A stretch of 64,000 bases of DNA from Pseudomonadota bacterium (GTDB lineage Bacteria; Pseudomonadota; Gammaproteobacteria; Steroidobacterales; Steroidobacteraceae): positions 43,156 to 107,155 of the forward strand of contig JAFAEQ010000052.1 in assembly GCA_023423935.1 (NCBI GenBank), read 5' to 3'. The notes beneath the pieces are model-generated. The model had not been told where the DNA came from. It ran no database searches and was given only the letters and a program-made list of their open reading frames with translations. Position 1 is the first letter of the stretch. Every line of letters begins with the position of its first letter. The position numbers and the translations under genes are program-made. This document shows, one piece after another, positions 8,534-16,420 of the stretch.

Positions 8534-9217
8534 TCATGCAATTGAAATAACGAGTGTTTCCAGTCCGTCGATGCCGGCTTCGATGCGATCGCCGGACTTC
8601 ACGGCCGCAACTCCGGAGGGTGTGCCCGTGAAAATGAGATCGCCGGGACAAAGTTCGAACAGCGCGGACAGTTCACTGATGATCTCCGGCACGCTCCAGA
8701 TCAAATCTGCCACATCCGCGTCCTGGCGCAGCTGATCGTTCACGCTGAGCCAGATCCGCCCCTGGTCGATGGGTTTGGATTCGGCCGGCGTGATCGCACC
8801 GATCGGTGCCGAGCGATCGAACGCCTTGCCGGTTTCCCAGGGATGTCCCTTGCTCTTCAGATCGTTCTGAAGATCGCGGCGCGTGAGATCCAGTCCGACG
8901 GCGTATCCGTAGATATGATCGAGCGCATCGGCGGGCAGGATGTTCTTTCCGCCCTGTCCGATCGCTACGACCAATTCCACTTCGTGATGAAGATTCGAGG
9001 TCCGTGAGGGATACGCGATCGTCGAATGATTGGCGACGATCGCGTCAGCCGGTTTGCAGAAGAAAAACGGAGGCTCGCGGTCCGGGTCGCTGCCCATCTC
9101 GCGCGCATGCGCTGCGTAATTGCGGCCGACGCAATAAATGCGGCGGACCGGATAGCGATGGTCAGTGCCGACGACGTCGACGGCGGCCGGAGCGGGGGGT
9201 GGAAAGACGTATTCCAT
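8534..9217 (-). CDS. fumarylacetoacetate hydrolase family protein, NagK/YcgM-like
   Basis: A 227-residue protein of the FAH family, small cytosolic branch. It shows RIYCVGRNYAAHAREMG, the metal-ligand segment HHEVELVVAIG (E-x-E-type), the DLTRRDLQNDLKSKGHPWETGKAFD signature and the terminal GDLIFTGTPSGV. Length and motifs match fumarylpyruvate hydrolases better than the 420-residue fumarylacetoacetases. Together with the zeta-class isomerase immediately downstream it completes the lower part of a gentisate- or homogentisate-type aromatic pathway. GAAG precedes the ATG by six bases. Substrate assignment is inference. Confidence 0.85.
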   Translation of the reverse strand: MEYVFPPPAPAAVDVVGTDHRYPVRRIYCVGRNYAAHAREMGSDPDREPPFFFCKPADAIVANHSTIAYPSRTSNLHHEVELVVAIGQGGKNILPADALDHIYGYAVGLDLTRRDLQNDLKSKGHPWETGKAFDRSAPIGAITPAESKPIDQGRIWLSVNDQLRQDADVADLIWSVPEIISELSALFELCPGDLIFTGTPSGVAAVKSGDRIEAGIDGLETLVISIA

Positions 9218-9247
9218 AAGTAGCTTCAGTCACAGTTCGTGGTGCGA

Positions 9248-10018
9248 TCACCGCTCGGGATCGGCTGCAGTCAGCAGCTCTTCGCCGAGCCAGGTTTTCA
9301 GCAGCGTGATTGCGCGCAGCGGTACCTCGTCTTGTTCGTGAAAACCCGTCAGAGATTCGCAGATCTGTTCGAACGTGCCGTCGCTCCGCGCAGTACGCAG
9401 CGCCGCGAGCTCATCCTCTGGCAGCGAACGATAACGAGGCGTGAAGTCCTGGCGCCAGAGCAGCCAGCTCTGCGAGCTCTCGATGCGGAGTTCTGGTACG
9501 GAGCTTCCTTCCGTCAAGGCCTTGAACACGACAGCCGCATTACTGCGAGTCTCGAGCAGTTGCATCGAGGGATGAAACCGGAATCGCAACCCGGGCCAAG
9601 CGTCGGGAGCAATGCTCGCAAGCGTATGAGAGTCGATCGTCGCAACATCCTGCGCATCGAACGCGGTCGCGACGGCCCATTCCCACCGGGCCAGATCGGC
9701 CAAAAGCGCTGTCCATTCTCGTGTCTGCAGGAACGAGGACAGTTGATCGCCCAGCCATCGCACCGAAGATGTATGCGACGGATTTGCCTGCAGGTACTCG
9801 CTCGCAAGGTGCGCGAACTGTTCACCGCCCAGAAGCTCCTGAAGGCGCGGATAGTTGTGCGCCATGGCATCGATCAGGCGCAGCCGGTAGGCATCGCTGT
9901 ACACCTGCAGTCGCTGCTGGACCGGGGCGCTGTTCGTACCTGCGATGCACTGGGAGATCTCCGGATCTCCGGTCAGGACATGTCGCTGGAAGGCGCGTTG
10001 AAGAGAAGCAAGGTCCAT
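9248..10018 (-). CDS. HvfC/BufC-type (DUF2063) protein
   Basis: A 256-residue protein whose N-terminal 90 residues match the HvfC/BufC N-terminal (DUF2063) domain: LQRAFQRHVLTGD, then RLQVYSDAYRLRLIDAMAHNYPRLQELLG and a YLQANPSHTSSVRWLGDQLSSFL segment. The C-terminal half has the usual less conserved layout with R-x-P-x-M-Q-L-type strands. Such proteins normally accompany a DUF692 (BufB/HvfB) iron enzyme and help make copper-binding or other modified peptides; no DUF692 gene or precursor peptide is seen next to this copy, so its role here is open. An in-frame ATG at 10093 exists, but homology begins at 10018. Confidence 0.8.
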   Translation of the reverse strand: MDLASLQRAFQRHVLTGDPEISQCIAGTNSAPVQQRLQVYSDAYRLRLIDAMAHNYPRLQELLGGEQFAHLASEYLQANPSHTSSVRWLGDQLSSFLQTREWTALLADLARWEWAVATAFDAQDVATIDSHTLASIAPDAWPGLRFRFHPSMQLLETRSNAAVVFKALTEGSSVPELRIESSQSWLLWRQDFTPRYRSLPEDELAALRTARSDGTFEQICESLTGFHEQDEVPLRAITLLKTWLGEELLTAADPER

Positions 10019-10090
10019 GGCGGGAGCGGTCGTGAAGTGCGCGCGAGTATACGCGTCATGATCGCGGTCCCAATACCCGGCAGCGCGAGG

Positions 10091-10125
10091 CAATAAAAAG
10101 GCGGATGCATTCCTGCATCCGCCTT
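10091..10125 (-). terminator. rho-independent terminator of the BON lipoprotein gene
   Basis: On the minus strand AAGGCGGATGCA pairs perfectly with TGCATCCGCCTT around a GGAA loop and runs into TTTTTATTG. It lies 23 bases after the BON lipoprotein stop codon. Confidence 0.9.
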
Positions 10126-10147
10126 CGTGGCGTCGAACGATTCAGGA

Positions 10148-10489
10148 TCAGGAGCTGGCCTTGCGAATCTGCAGGGCGTCCTTCACCTGTTTCACGCCAT
10201 TCACCTCGCGGGCGATCTGCAGCGCGCGGCTGCGGGCCTGCTCGGTTTCAACGAAGCCGCTCAACTGCACGGTGCCTTTGAACGTGTCCACGTTGATCTG
10301 ATGGGCCTTCGTCACCGGATCCTCGATGAGTTTGGCCTTGATCCGCGCAGTCACCACGCCGTCGTCGATCGCTTCACCCGTTGATTGCTGAGAAGGGGTG
10401 GAACTGCAGCCTGCAATCAGCGACGAACCCAACATTGCTGCGATCAGCAGCGCCGGAAGGTGAGTGCGACTGGTCACGTTGCTCGACAT
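10148..10489 (-). CDS. single-BON-domain lipoprotein
   Basis: A 113-residue lipoprotein. The signal peptide ends in the lipobox LIAGC (Cys at about residue 27), followed by a short Ser/Gln linker and one BON domain (residues about 42-110: VVTARIKAKLIEDP, INVDTFKGTVQLSGFVET, VNGVKQVKDALQI). The ATG at 10489 is favoured because GAGGAG stands five bases before it. A glutamate/alanine-rich lipoprotein gene lies 36 bases upstream on the same strand, so the pair may form an envelope-stress operon; the transcript ends at a strong terminator. Confidence 0.87.
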   Translation of the reverse strand: MSSNVTSRTHLPALLIAAMLGSSLIAGCSSTPSQQSTGEAIDDGVVTARIKAKLIEDPVTKAHQINVDTFKGTVQLSGFVETEQARSRALQIAREVNGVKQVKDALQIRKASS

Positions 10490-10525
10490 AAACACTCCTC
10501 GATCGTTGAACTCTGTTATGGCGCC

Positions 10526-10951
10526 TTAGCCGGTGCCGTCGCGACGCAGTTCGGCCTGGCGCTTGGCGCTATCGTACTCGGCGTCAGCGCGGTCCTTGCA
10601 ATCCTTCTGTGCCGAACCCTGCAGAGCTTCGCACTTCTGGACGGCAACCTTGTGATTCGCGTCTGCCTGAGCCACGGCAACTTTGTACTCCGCCTTCGCT
10701 GCCTCCTCGCTCGCGTCCTGAGCCGCACCGGCTGCTTCGGCCGGATCGCGGTCCGCCTGAGCCGTAGCGATGTCCTTCTGGGCATCCGCCATGTCCTCGC
10801 GTGCATCAGCCTGCGCTTCTGCCACGTCTTTCTGCCCTTCGGCCTGTGCGGTGGAAACGTCGTGCTGAACCTCGGCGGGTGACTCTGCCTTGTTACATCC
10901 GGCCATCGCGAGTCCCGCGACGGCGATCATCCATAGGGGGTTGAGTTTCAT
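10526..10951 (-). CDS. Ala/Asp/Gln-rich coiled-coil lipoprotein
   Basis: A 141-residue lipoprotein: signal peptide MKLNPLWMIAVAGLAMAGC with a clear lipobox, then a long charged helix made of imperfect heptad-like A-x-A-D/Q-x-D-V/A repeats (AQAEGQKDVAEAQADARED and so on), with two further cysteines near residues 107 and 118. AGGAG is six bases before the ATG. No named domain is recognised; long alanine-rich helices behind a lipid anchor recall Lpp-like proteins and periplasmic spacers. Upstream of the BON lipoprotein and probably co-transcribed with it. Confidence 0.8.
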   Translation of the reverse strand: MKLNPLWMIAVAGLAMAGCNKAESPAEVQHDVSTAQAEGQKDVAEAQADAREDMADAQKDIATAQADRDPAEAAGAAQDASEEAAKAEYKVAVAQADANHKVAVQKCEALQGSAQKDCKDRADAEYDSAKRQAELRRDGTG

Positions 10952-11487
10952 GTGTGTTCTCCTGAAGCTTGATTCGTGGAGCCATGCTGTTGTAGTCACA
11001 ACGCAGGCGTCGCGTCGTTAACGCCCGGTCTATTCGAAGGTTCCGGAAGAGCGGTCGTGCGCTGTTCAACGCGGGTGTCACTGTTCTTTCTTCTGCTGAC
11101 CTATCTCTTTCCTTGTTCTTGTCTCTGGCTCACCCGTCGAGTTGGAGCGCGCCGTGACTCTGCTCAATCGATCGCAGGGCGTCGCAACTCGACGACGCTT
11201 TAACGATGCCGTCAATGCAAGTTCGTCGATGCTCGCGTGGTGCTCGATGCGTTGTCGTGCGCGGAATGCGCGAGATTGGCGCGAAGGCATCGACGCCAGG
11301 CACCACGATGATCCCTTCGCAGGTAATTTTTCTGAGTTCTCAGGGCTATTCAGGGCCATGTAGGATTGTGCTGATATAGCGCCTTTTCCTCATACTGCAT
11401 CATCGACGCCTACCCGCGAATTCGCTGACAGACTTCGGAACAGATATCGCATTGCGATCGTTCAGAAGCTCTGGCGGAGGCAACCCA
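10952..11487. other. long divergent intergenic region
   Basis: About 536 bases between two divergently transcribed units. No reading frame with a credible start signal and no RNA gene was recognised. Purine-poor stretches near 11085-11125 and an A/T-richer segment near 11325-11400 are the likely promoter regions of the lipoprotein pair and of the activator gene, but no clear -35/-10 pair can be named. Confidence 0.5.
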
Positions 11488-12570
11488 ATGTCAACAAGAA
11501 CCCCCTTGTCTGCGGAGCGGACTTCTTTGCCTTTCACGGCGAGCGATGCACTCGATGTCGCAAGGGTGTGTAGCGTCGGTGGACTACTGGGCGAATCGAC
11601 AGCGATGCAGCAGCTCTTCGAGCGCATCGCGCGGGTCGCACATACGCACGCCACGATTCTGATGGTGGGTGAAGGCGGCAGCGGCAAGGAGCTGACCGCC
11701 CGCTGCATTCATCAGATGAGCACGCGTGCGGAGCAGCCGTTTCTCCTTTTGAACTGTGGCTCGCTGCCGGCGCATCTGATGGAAGCCGAACTGTTCGGGC
11801 GCGAGTCCGGACATCAGTTCGGTGCTCTGGGGCAGATGAGCGCGCCGGGGCAGATGAGCGCGCAAGAGGGCTACGTCGGTCGCACCGGGTCCGGCACTTT
11901 GCTGCTGGAAGATGTTCCCGAGTTGACGCCCGACCTGCAGCTCAAACTCCTGCGCATGCTGGAGTCCGGTCGGCTGTTACGTGTGGGCGGCGAGCTCGAG
12001 TCGATCGTCAACTGCCGCGTGATTGCAACCATGCAGCGTGAGAGCGATGCCTCGCGTCTGCGTCCAGAGCTCTACGATTTTCTTTCGATCTGCATGGTCC
12101 GCGTGCCGGCACTGCGCGAGCGCGACGACGATGCAGAGCTCCTCGCAACCTATTTCCTCAATGTGCTGAACACCGAAGAGGGCACCGCGAAGCAGTTCAC
12201 GCCCCAGTCGATGGAATGCATTCAGCAGTACCCATGGCCGGGCAATGTGCGTGAACTACGTAATGCGGTGCATCGCGCCTTCGACATGGCGGAGCGCGAT
12301 GTCGATTTGTGTGCTGCGCTCGAACGTACTTCGATCGCACAATCCTCGAGCGATGGGCAGATTTTGCGGATTCCTGTGGGTACACCGCTCGAAGACGTCG
12401 AACGTTGGATGATTATGGCCACACTGAGGAAATGTGAGGGAAACAAGACGCGGGCTGCGGCGTTACTGGGGGTGAGTCTGAAGACGCTCTACAACCGGCT
12501 CAACGCCTATCGCGCGCAAGGGTTCGATTTGAGCGATACCGATCGTCAACTCATCGAGGTGGCCAACTGA
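11488..12570 (+). CDS. AAA+/Fis-type transcriptional activator lacking the GAFTGA loop
   Basis: A 360-residue protein built like the core of sigma-54 activators: a short N-terminus without receiver domain, Walker A GEGGSGKE (61-68), ELFGRESG (101-108), a Walker-B-like GTLLLEDV (136-143), the RxxxLYxxL arginine region (192-200), WPGNVRELRNAV and a C-terminal Fis HTH (about 312-345). The GAFTGA loop that touches sigma-54 is absent; its place holds a short tandem duplication around GQMSAPGQMSA (116-126). Walker B reads L-L-L-E-D rather than the usual L-F-L-D-E. It may act without sigma-54 or be enzymatically weak. GGAGG precedes the ATG by seven bases. Its TGA overlaps the ATG of the next regulator by one base. 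Confidence 0.85.
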   Translation: MSTRTPLSAERTSLPFTASDALDVARVCSVGGLLGESTAMQQLFERIARVAHTHATILMVGEGGSGKELTARCIHQMSTRAEQPFLLLNCGSLPAHLMEAELFGRESGHQFGALGQMSAPGQMSAQEGYVGRTGSGTLLLEDVPELTPDLQLKLLRMLESGRLLRVGGELESIVNCRVIATMQRESDASRLRPELYDFLSICMVRVPALRERDDDAELLATYFLNVLNTEEGTAKQFTPQSMECIQQYPWPGNVRELRNAVHRAFDMAERDVDLCAALERTSIAQSSSDGQILRIPVGTPLEDVERWMIMATLRKCEGNKTRAAALLGVSLKTLYNRLNAYRAQGFDLSDTDRQLIEVAN

Positions 12571-13259
12571 TGTTCAATGCCCGAGAAAATGAAGTGCCAG
12601 AGACCCCGCGGAACGTGCAGGAACAGATACGCGTGCTGATTGTTGACGATCACGCGATCTTGCGCGCTGGCGTCCGCGAAATGCTGGCCGACGAGGAGGA
12701 CCTGCAGGTCGTAGGCGAGGCGGGATCCGCGGAGGAAGCGCTGCAGCTCATCAACAGCGGTACCAAAGTGGATGTCGTGGTACTCGACATCACCCTGCCA
12801 GGACAGAGCGGAATCGAGCTGCTCAAGCAATTGCGCAGCGAACGACCGGATCTTGCGATTCTGGTGCTCAGCATGCACCCGGAACGCAGTTTCGCCGTAC
12901 GTCTGATGCGCGCGGGCGCGAACGGCTACGTGCCGAAGATGATCGTGCCCGAAGAGCTGGTCAAAGCGGTTCGTGCCGTCGGTGCAGGACGTCGGTACAT
13001 CACGCCGATCGTCGCGGAGCTGCTCGCATCCGATGCGGCATCGGATGAGGAAGGGCCGCTGCACAATCGTCTGTCCGAACGTGAGCTTCAGGTCTTCACC
13101 CGTATCGCCAAGGGCATTTCGCCGGCCGTGATGGCAAATGAGCTTGGTCTAAGCGTGAAGACCGTGAGCACGTATCGGGCTCGCATCCTCGAGAAGATGG
13201 GCATGCGTAGCAACGCCGAAATCGCTGCTTACGCCGTGCGCAACCAGCTCGTCGACTGA
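12570..13259 (+). CDS. NarL/FixJ-type response regulator
   Basis: A 229-residue response regulator. The receiver domain (about 20-140) has DDH at 27-29, the phospho-acceptor Asp-73 in VVVLDITLPG, and the VPK lysine near residue 124. A LuxR-type HTH follows (about 158-222: LSERELQVFTRIAKG, MANELGLSVKTVSTYRARILEKM). Its start overlaps the activator's stop codon (TGATG), so translation is coupled. No histidine kinase is adjacent; the partner is elsewhere or the activator upstream works with it. The gene reads into a region that ends at the terminator at 13642. Confidence 0.92.
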   Translation: MFNARENEVPETPRNVQEQIRVLIVDDHAILRAGVREMLADEEDLQVVGEAGSAEEALQLINSGTKVDVVVLDITLPGQSGIELLKQLRSERPDLAILVLSMHPERSFAVRLMRAGANGYVPKMIVPEELVKAVRAVGAGRRYITPIVAELLASDAASDEEGPLHNRLSERELQVFTRIAKGISPAVMANELGLSVKTVSTYRARILEKMGMRSNAEIAAYAVRNQLVD

Positions 13260-13499
13260 AGCTCGGAGAGCGGAGCCGCGACCGAGGTCGTGCAACTCCG
13301 CTCTCGTTGGCTCGCAAATCCATCAATAGTGCGCTGACTCTCGGCGCCCCTCTGTGCGCTTGTAGGCAAAAGACCTGCGGCAGCATCGCGATCATGTCGT
13401 GCGCGATCACCGTCGCAGATGGATTGTCTCCTGCGGACGAACTACGGACGTCGCAAAAAAGTTGCGGAAAGACGGATCCCGAACGCGCGTAAGTGCGTT

Positions 13500-13671
13500 G
13501 GAGCAACAGTCGACATCTTTTGCCGACTTTAGCTTTCTGGTCGCGTTGTTCCGATCCTGTACAGTCCGCCACGTGGACCTCCCAGTTCGATGGGGCACCC
13601 GCTGAGATCCCGTCGACACCGCGAACGGCGGCTGTACATTTAAGGCCGCGCTTTTGCGCGGCCTTTTTTTT
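13500..13671 (+). ncRNA. possible small RNA ending in a strong terminator
   Basis: About 400 bases without a reading frame follow the response-regulator gene, and the stretch ends in an excellent terminator. A possible promoter element TGTACAGT lies near 13557-13564, and the sequence from there to 13671 folds readily at the 3' end. It may equally be a long 3' untranslated region of the regulator operon. No known RNA family was recognised. Confidence 0.25.
13642..13671 (+). terminator. rho-independent terminator
   Basis: AAGGCCGCGC pairs with GCGCGGCCTT around TTTT and is followed by six further T residues. It serves the plus-strand regulator operon or a small RNA; the M28 peptidase gene converges from the other side. 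Confidence 0.88.
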
Positions 13672-13676
13672 GCGCG

Positions 13677-15338
13677 TTATTCCTTGCCCGGAGTGCGCGG
13701 GCTCGCAGCGAACGTGCGACCGAAGAAATCCCCGCGTTTCCAGCTCGGTCGCTGCGTCGAGTTTGCAACCTCCAGCAAGATGCGCAGATCGATGCGTGCG
13801 AGATCTGCCGCCGTTTCAAAGTCGATCGGTCCGGAGAGATCGTCGTTCGGCTGGTGATAGCGCCGATCGCGGAACTCGCGCCGCAGCTGCTCGAGGTCGA
13901 CTTTCGGATCGCGTGCCCGAATGCCGCCGCTCAAGACCAGCGACGGAATGCCTTCGCGGATGAAGGAGAACTGGTCGCTGCGTACGAAGCTGACCTGTTC
14001 GGGCGTCGGATCGGGAGTGAGCTTGTAGCCTTGGGCCGTAACGGCCGCGCGAGCCACGGCGCCGAGCGAGGAGTGTTCTTCGCCAAGCGCCACGAAGTCG
14101 GTGACCGGCGCGAACAGCATCGGCATGTCGATGTTGATGTTGGCCACGAACGTGGCGCCGGGCGGTGCGTGCTGCGCGAGATAGTCCGATCCGAGCAGGC
14201 CCTTCTCCTCCGCGGTCACCGCTGCGAACAGAATCGATCGCCGCGGCTTCACGCCCGAGGCGCTCAATGCGCGCGCCATCTCCAGCAGAATCGCAGTTCC
14301 CACCGCGTTGTCCTGCGCACCGTTGTAAATGGAGTCGCCGTTCACCGCGACGCCTCGACCCAGATGGTCGAGATGCGCAGTCACGACGATGTATTCGTTC
14401 TTGAGCTTCGGATCATTGCCTGCAGCCAGTGCGAGCACGTTGGTGCTTTCCGTGCGCCGCAGCCCCGTCGTGGCGGACAGCGTGAGCAGGCCAGGCAGAT
14501 CGAAGCCCTGCGGCTCGCCGTTCTCGGCGCTCTCCAGCACATCTTCGTAACTCTTCGGTCCGCCTTCGAACAGTTCCGCTGCAGCATCCTTGTTGAAGCG
14601 AAAGCGCAGCTTCAATTGCTCGTACGCGTTCTTCGGTTGCCCGTTCTCATCGAGCCAGCGCATCTGCGGCGTCCAGCTCATCGCGACCGTGCGCTCCCAC
14701 GGAAACAAGCGAACATGCTCAGGTGAATCGACCATCACGACACCTACCGCGCCGCGGTCGATCAACATCGGAAATTTCGTATACGTTGAGGAATAGTAGG
14801 CGCGCTGTGTGTGCGGAAAGCTCGTGGGTGCGCCCATGAAGATCACGGCGATGCGGCCCTTCACATCCACGTTTGCGAAATCATCGTGATTCAACTCGGG
14901 CGCCGCGATGCCGAAGCCTGCGAAGGTCAATGGCGCGGTGAGTGTCGAGCTTGCAGAGAGATAGTCGGCTGAGGGCAGATAGTGCGTGCCGTACTCGAAC
15001 GCGTGACTGCGGCCTCCCACCACGAGCTCGACGGAAGAGCCCGGCAGTACCGGCGTCGCTTCGACGAGCGGCACCGTTTGCAAATACGTCCCGCCATTGC
15101 CTGCGGGTTCGAGTCGGGCCTGACGGAATTGCGACGAGACGTAACCTGCCGCGATGTCGTATCCGCGCGATGCAGCTGCACGGCCCTCGAGCAAGTCGCT
15201 TGCGAGAAATTCCACGTGCGCGCGGATCGCATCGGCCCGCACCAGCGTCCATGGGTCCGCGGCCATCGATGCCGTCGAACTCAGCATCAATGCGGCCAGC
15301 ATCGGGCCGTAGAAGGCAGCGGTCTTGTGAGTGAACAT
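13677..15338 (-). CDS. exported M28-family metallopeptidase
   Basis: A 553-residue secreted zinc peptidase. A signal peptide (about 1-27, ending SMAA) is followed by a PA-domain-bearing region (about 110-260) and an M28 catalytic domain. The zinc ligands are readable: His in TAHLDHLG, Asp in NGAQDNAVGT, the Glu pair in AVTAEEKGLLGSDYL, Asp in NINIDMPML and His in RRYHQPNDD. Relatives remove N-terminal residues from peptides in the periplasm or outside. The start at 15338 gives the signal peptide directly; a longer upstream frame is out of character. It is divergent from the NlpC/P60 gene. Confidence 0.9.
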   Translation of the reverse strand: MFTHKTAAFYGPMLAALMLSSTASMAADPWTLVRADAIRAHVEFLASDLLEGRAAASRGYDIAAGYVSSQFRQARLEPAGNGGTYLQTVPLVEATPVLPGSSVELVVGGRSHAFEYGTHYLPSADYLSASSTLTAPLTFAGFGIAAPELNHDDFANVDVKGRIAVIFMGAPTSFPHTQRAYYSSTYTKFPMLIDRGAVGVVMVDSPEHVRLFPWERTVAMSWTPQMRWLDENGQPKNAYEQLKLRFRFNKDAAAELFEGGPKSYEDVLESAENGEPQGFDLPGLLTLSATTGLRRTESTNVLALAAGNDPKLKNEYIVVTAHLDHLGRGVAVNGDSIYNGAQDNAVGTAILLEMARALSASGVKPRRSILFAAVTAEEKGLLGSDYLAQHAPPGATFVANINIDMPMLFAPVTDFVALGEEHSSLGAVARAAVTAQGYKLTPDPTPEQVSFVRSDQFSFIREGIPSLVLSGGIRARDPKVDLEQLRREFRDRRYHQPNDDLSGPIDFETAADLARIDLRILLEVANSTQRPSWKRGDFFGRTFAASPRTPGKE

Positions 15339-15491
15339 AGCGGATCCGCATCCGAGGGCCGCGCGGGCCGACGCGCGCACAGTACACAGCCTCCGCTCGG
15401 ATTGGGAGGCCCGCGCGGCCGCAAACCTTGGCACATCGCGCTGCGTTCGGCATCCTTCACATCTGCAGATTTGACGCTCGTATTGCATTCG

Positions 15492-16049
15492 ATGGACGCG
15501 GCCATTCCACATCTCACGTACAAGCATTGCGCCTGGCTGATCGCGATTGCGCTGGGGTTGCAAGCGTGCGCATCGACCGCCCCGGCCCCGCATGCACTGC
15601 CGCCACTTGGCGACATCTCGCGCAACGATCCGCTGATTGAGGTCGTGCCGGCGGCGCCGACGCGTTCCGGCGCAGTGAGCTCGGTCGGCAGCGAGATCGT
15701 GATCCGTGCGCTTTCTCTGATCGGTGCTCCGTACCGATATGGCGGCAGCGGCCCGACCGCATTCGACTGCAGCGGGCTCGTTCGCTACGTCCACGAGGAG
15801 ATTGGCATCGAGGTTCCGCGCACGGCCGCTGAACAATTCCGGGCCGCCACACCAGTCAAGATGGACGATCTCGTCCCCGGGGATCTTTTGTTCTTCAAAA
15901 TCGCGGGCAAACGCATTTCACATGTCGCGATCTACGCCGGCTCCGGCCGCTTCGTACACGCACCCCAAACCGGCCGCGCCATCGAAATGCGCACGCTGGA
16001 CGACGACTACTACCGCCCGCGCCTCGCGGGCGCTGGCCGGCTGTTTTGA
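15492..16049 (+). CDS. NlpC/P60 lipoprotein, peptidoglycan endopeptidase
   Basis: A 185-residue lipoprotein. The signal sequence ends LGLQAC (lipobox), followed by a proline-rich linker and an NlpC/P60 domain (about 67-185). The catalytic Cys is in FDCSGLVRYV, the His in ISHVAIYAG, and the third polar residue in HAPQTG. Such enzymes cut the D-Glu/meso-DAP bond of peptidoglycan stem peptides (Spr/MepS type). The ATG at 15492 lacks a strong ribosome-binding site. The gene stops seven bases before the first of two family A repeat elements. Confidence 0.9.
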   Translation: MDAAIPHLTYKHCAWLIAIALGLQACASTAPAPHALPPLGDISRNDPLIEVVPAAPTRSGAVSSVGSEIVIRALSLIGAPYRYGGSGPTAFDCSGLVRYVHEEIGIEVPRTAAEQFRAATPVKMDDLVPGDLLFFKIAGKRISHVAIYAGSGRFVHAPQTGRAIEMRTLDDDYYRPRLAGAGRLF

Positions 16050-16055
16050 GAGAGA

Positions 16056-16413
16056 GACGGAAGCCGCAAAGACCGCATAAAAGAACTGGAATGTTCTGGG
16101 ACCCAGTCGCGTCATGGAGTGCGACAACGGCCCGAGTCTCTGCTCAACAGACATCAACCTCAGACTGCAGCAGACCCGTTTCGAATTCTTTTATGCGGTC
16201 TTTGCGGCCGTCCTTTCTTAAGTCTTGGGTCTGAGAGACGGAAGCCGCAAAGACCGCATAAAAGATACGAAAGTTCCGAGCGCGAGTCGCGCCGTCGAAC
16301 GCAACGACCACCGCTCGAGTTCATCTTTGAGTCCCGCGGTGCGGCAGGAACTTGGAGCTCAGGTCTGCTCGCGATCCACTTTGAATTGTCTTTTATGCGG
16401 TCTTTGCGGCCGT
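16056..16413. repeat. two tandem family A inverted-repeat elements
   Basis: Element 1 (16056-16212) and element 2 (16237-16413) are each bounded by GCCGCAAAGACCGC on the left and its complement on the right (motifs at 16063, 16195, 16244 and 16396). The cores of about 100-125 bases are diverged but alignable (for example GTTC and AGTCGCG at matching places). They fill the whole gap between the convergent NlpC/P60 and acs genes, with arms beginning within about ten bases of both stop codons. Confidence 0.85.
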
Positions 16414-16420
16414 CCCATTC

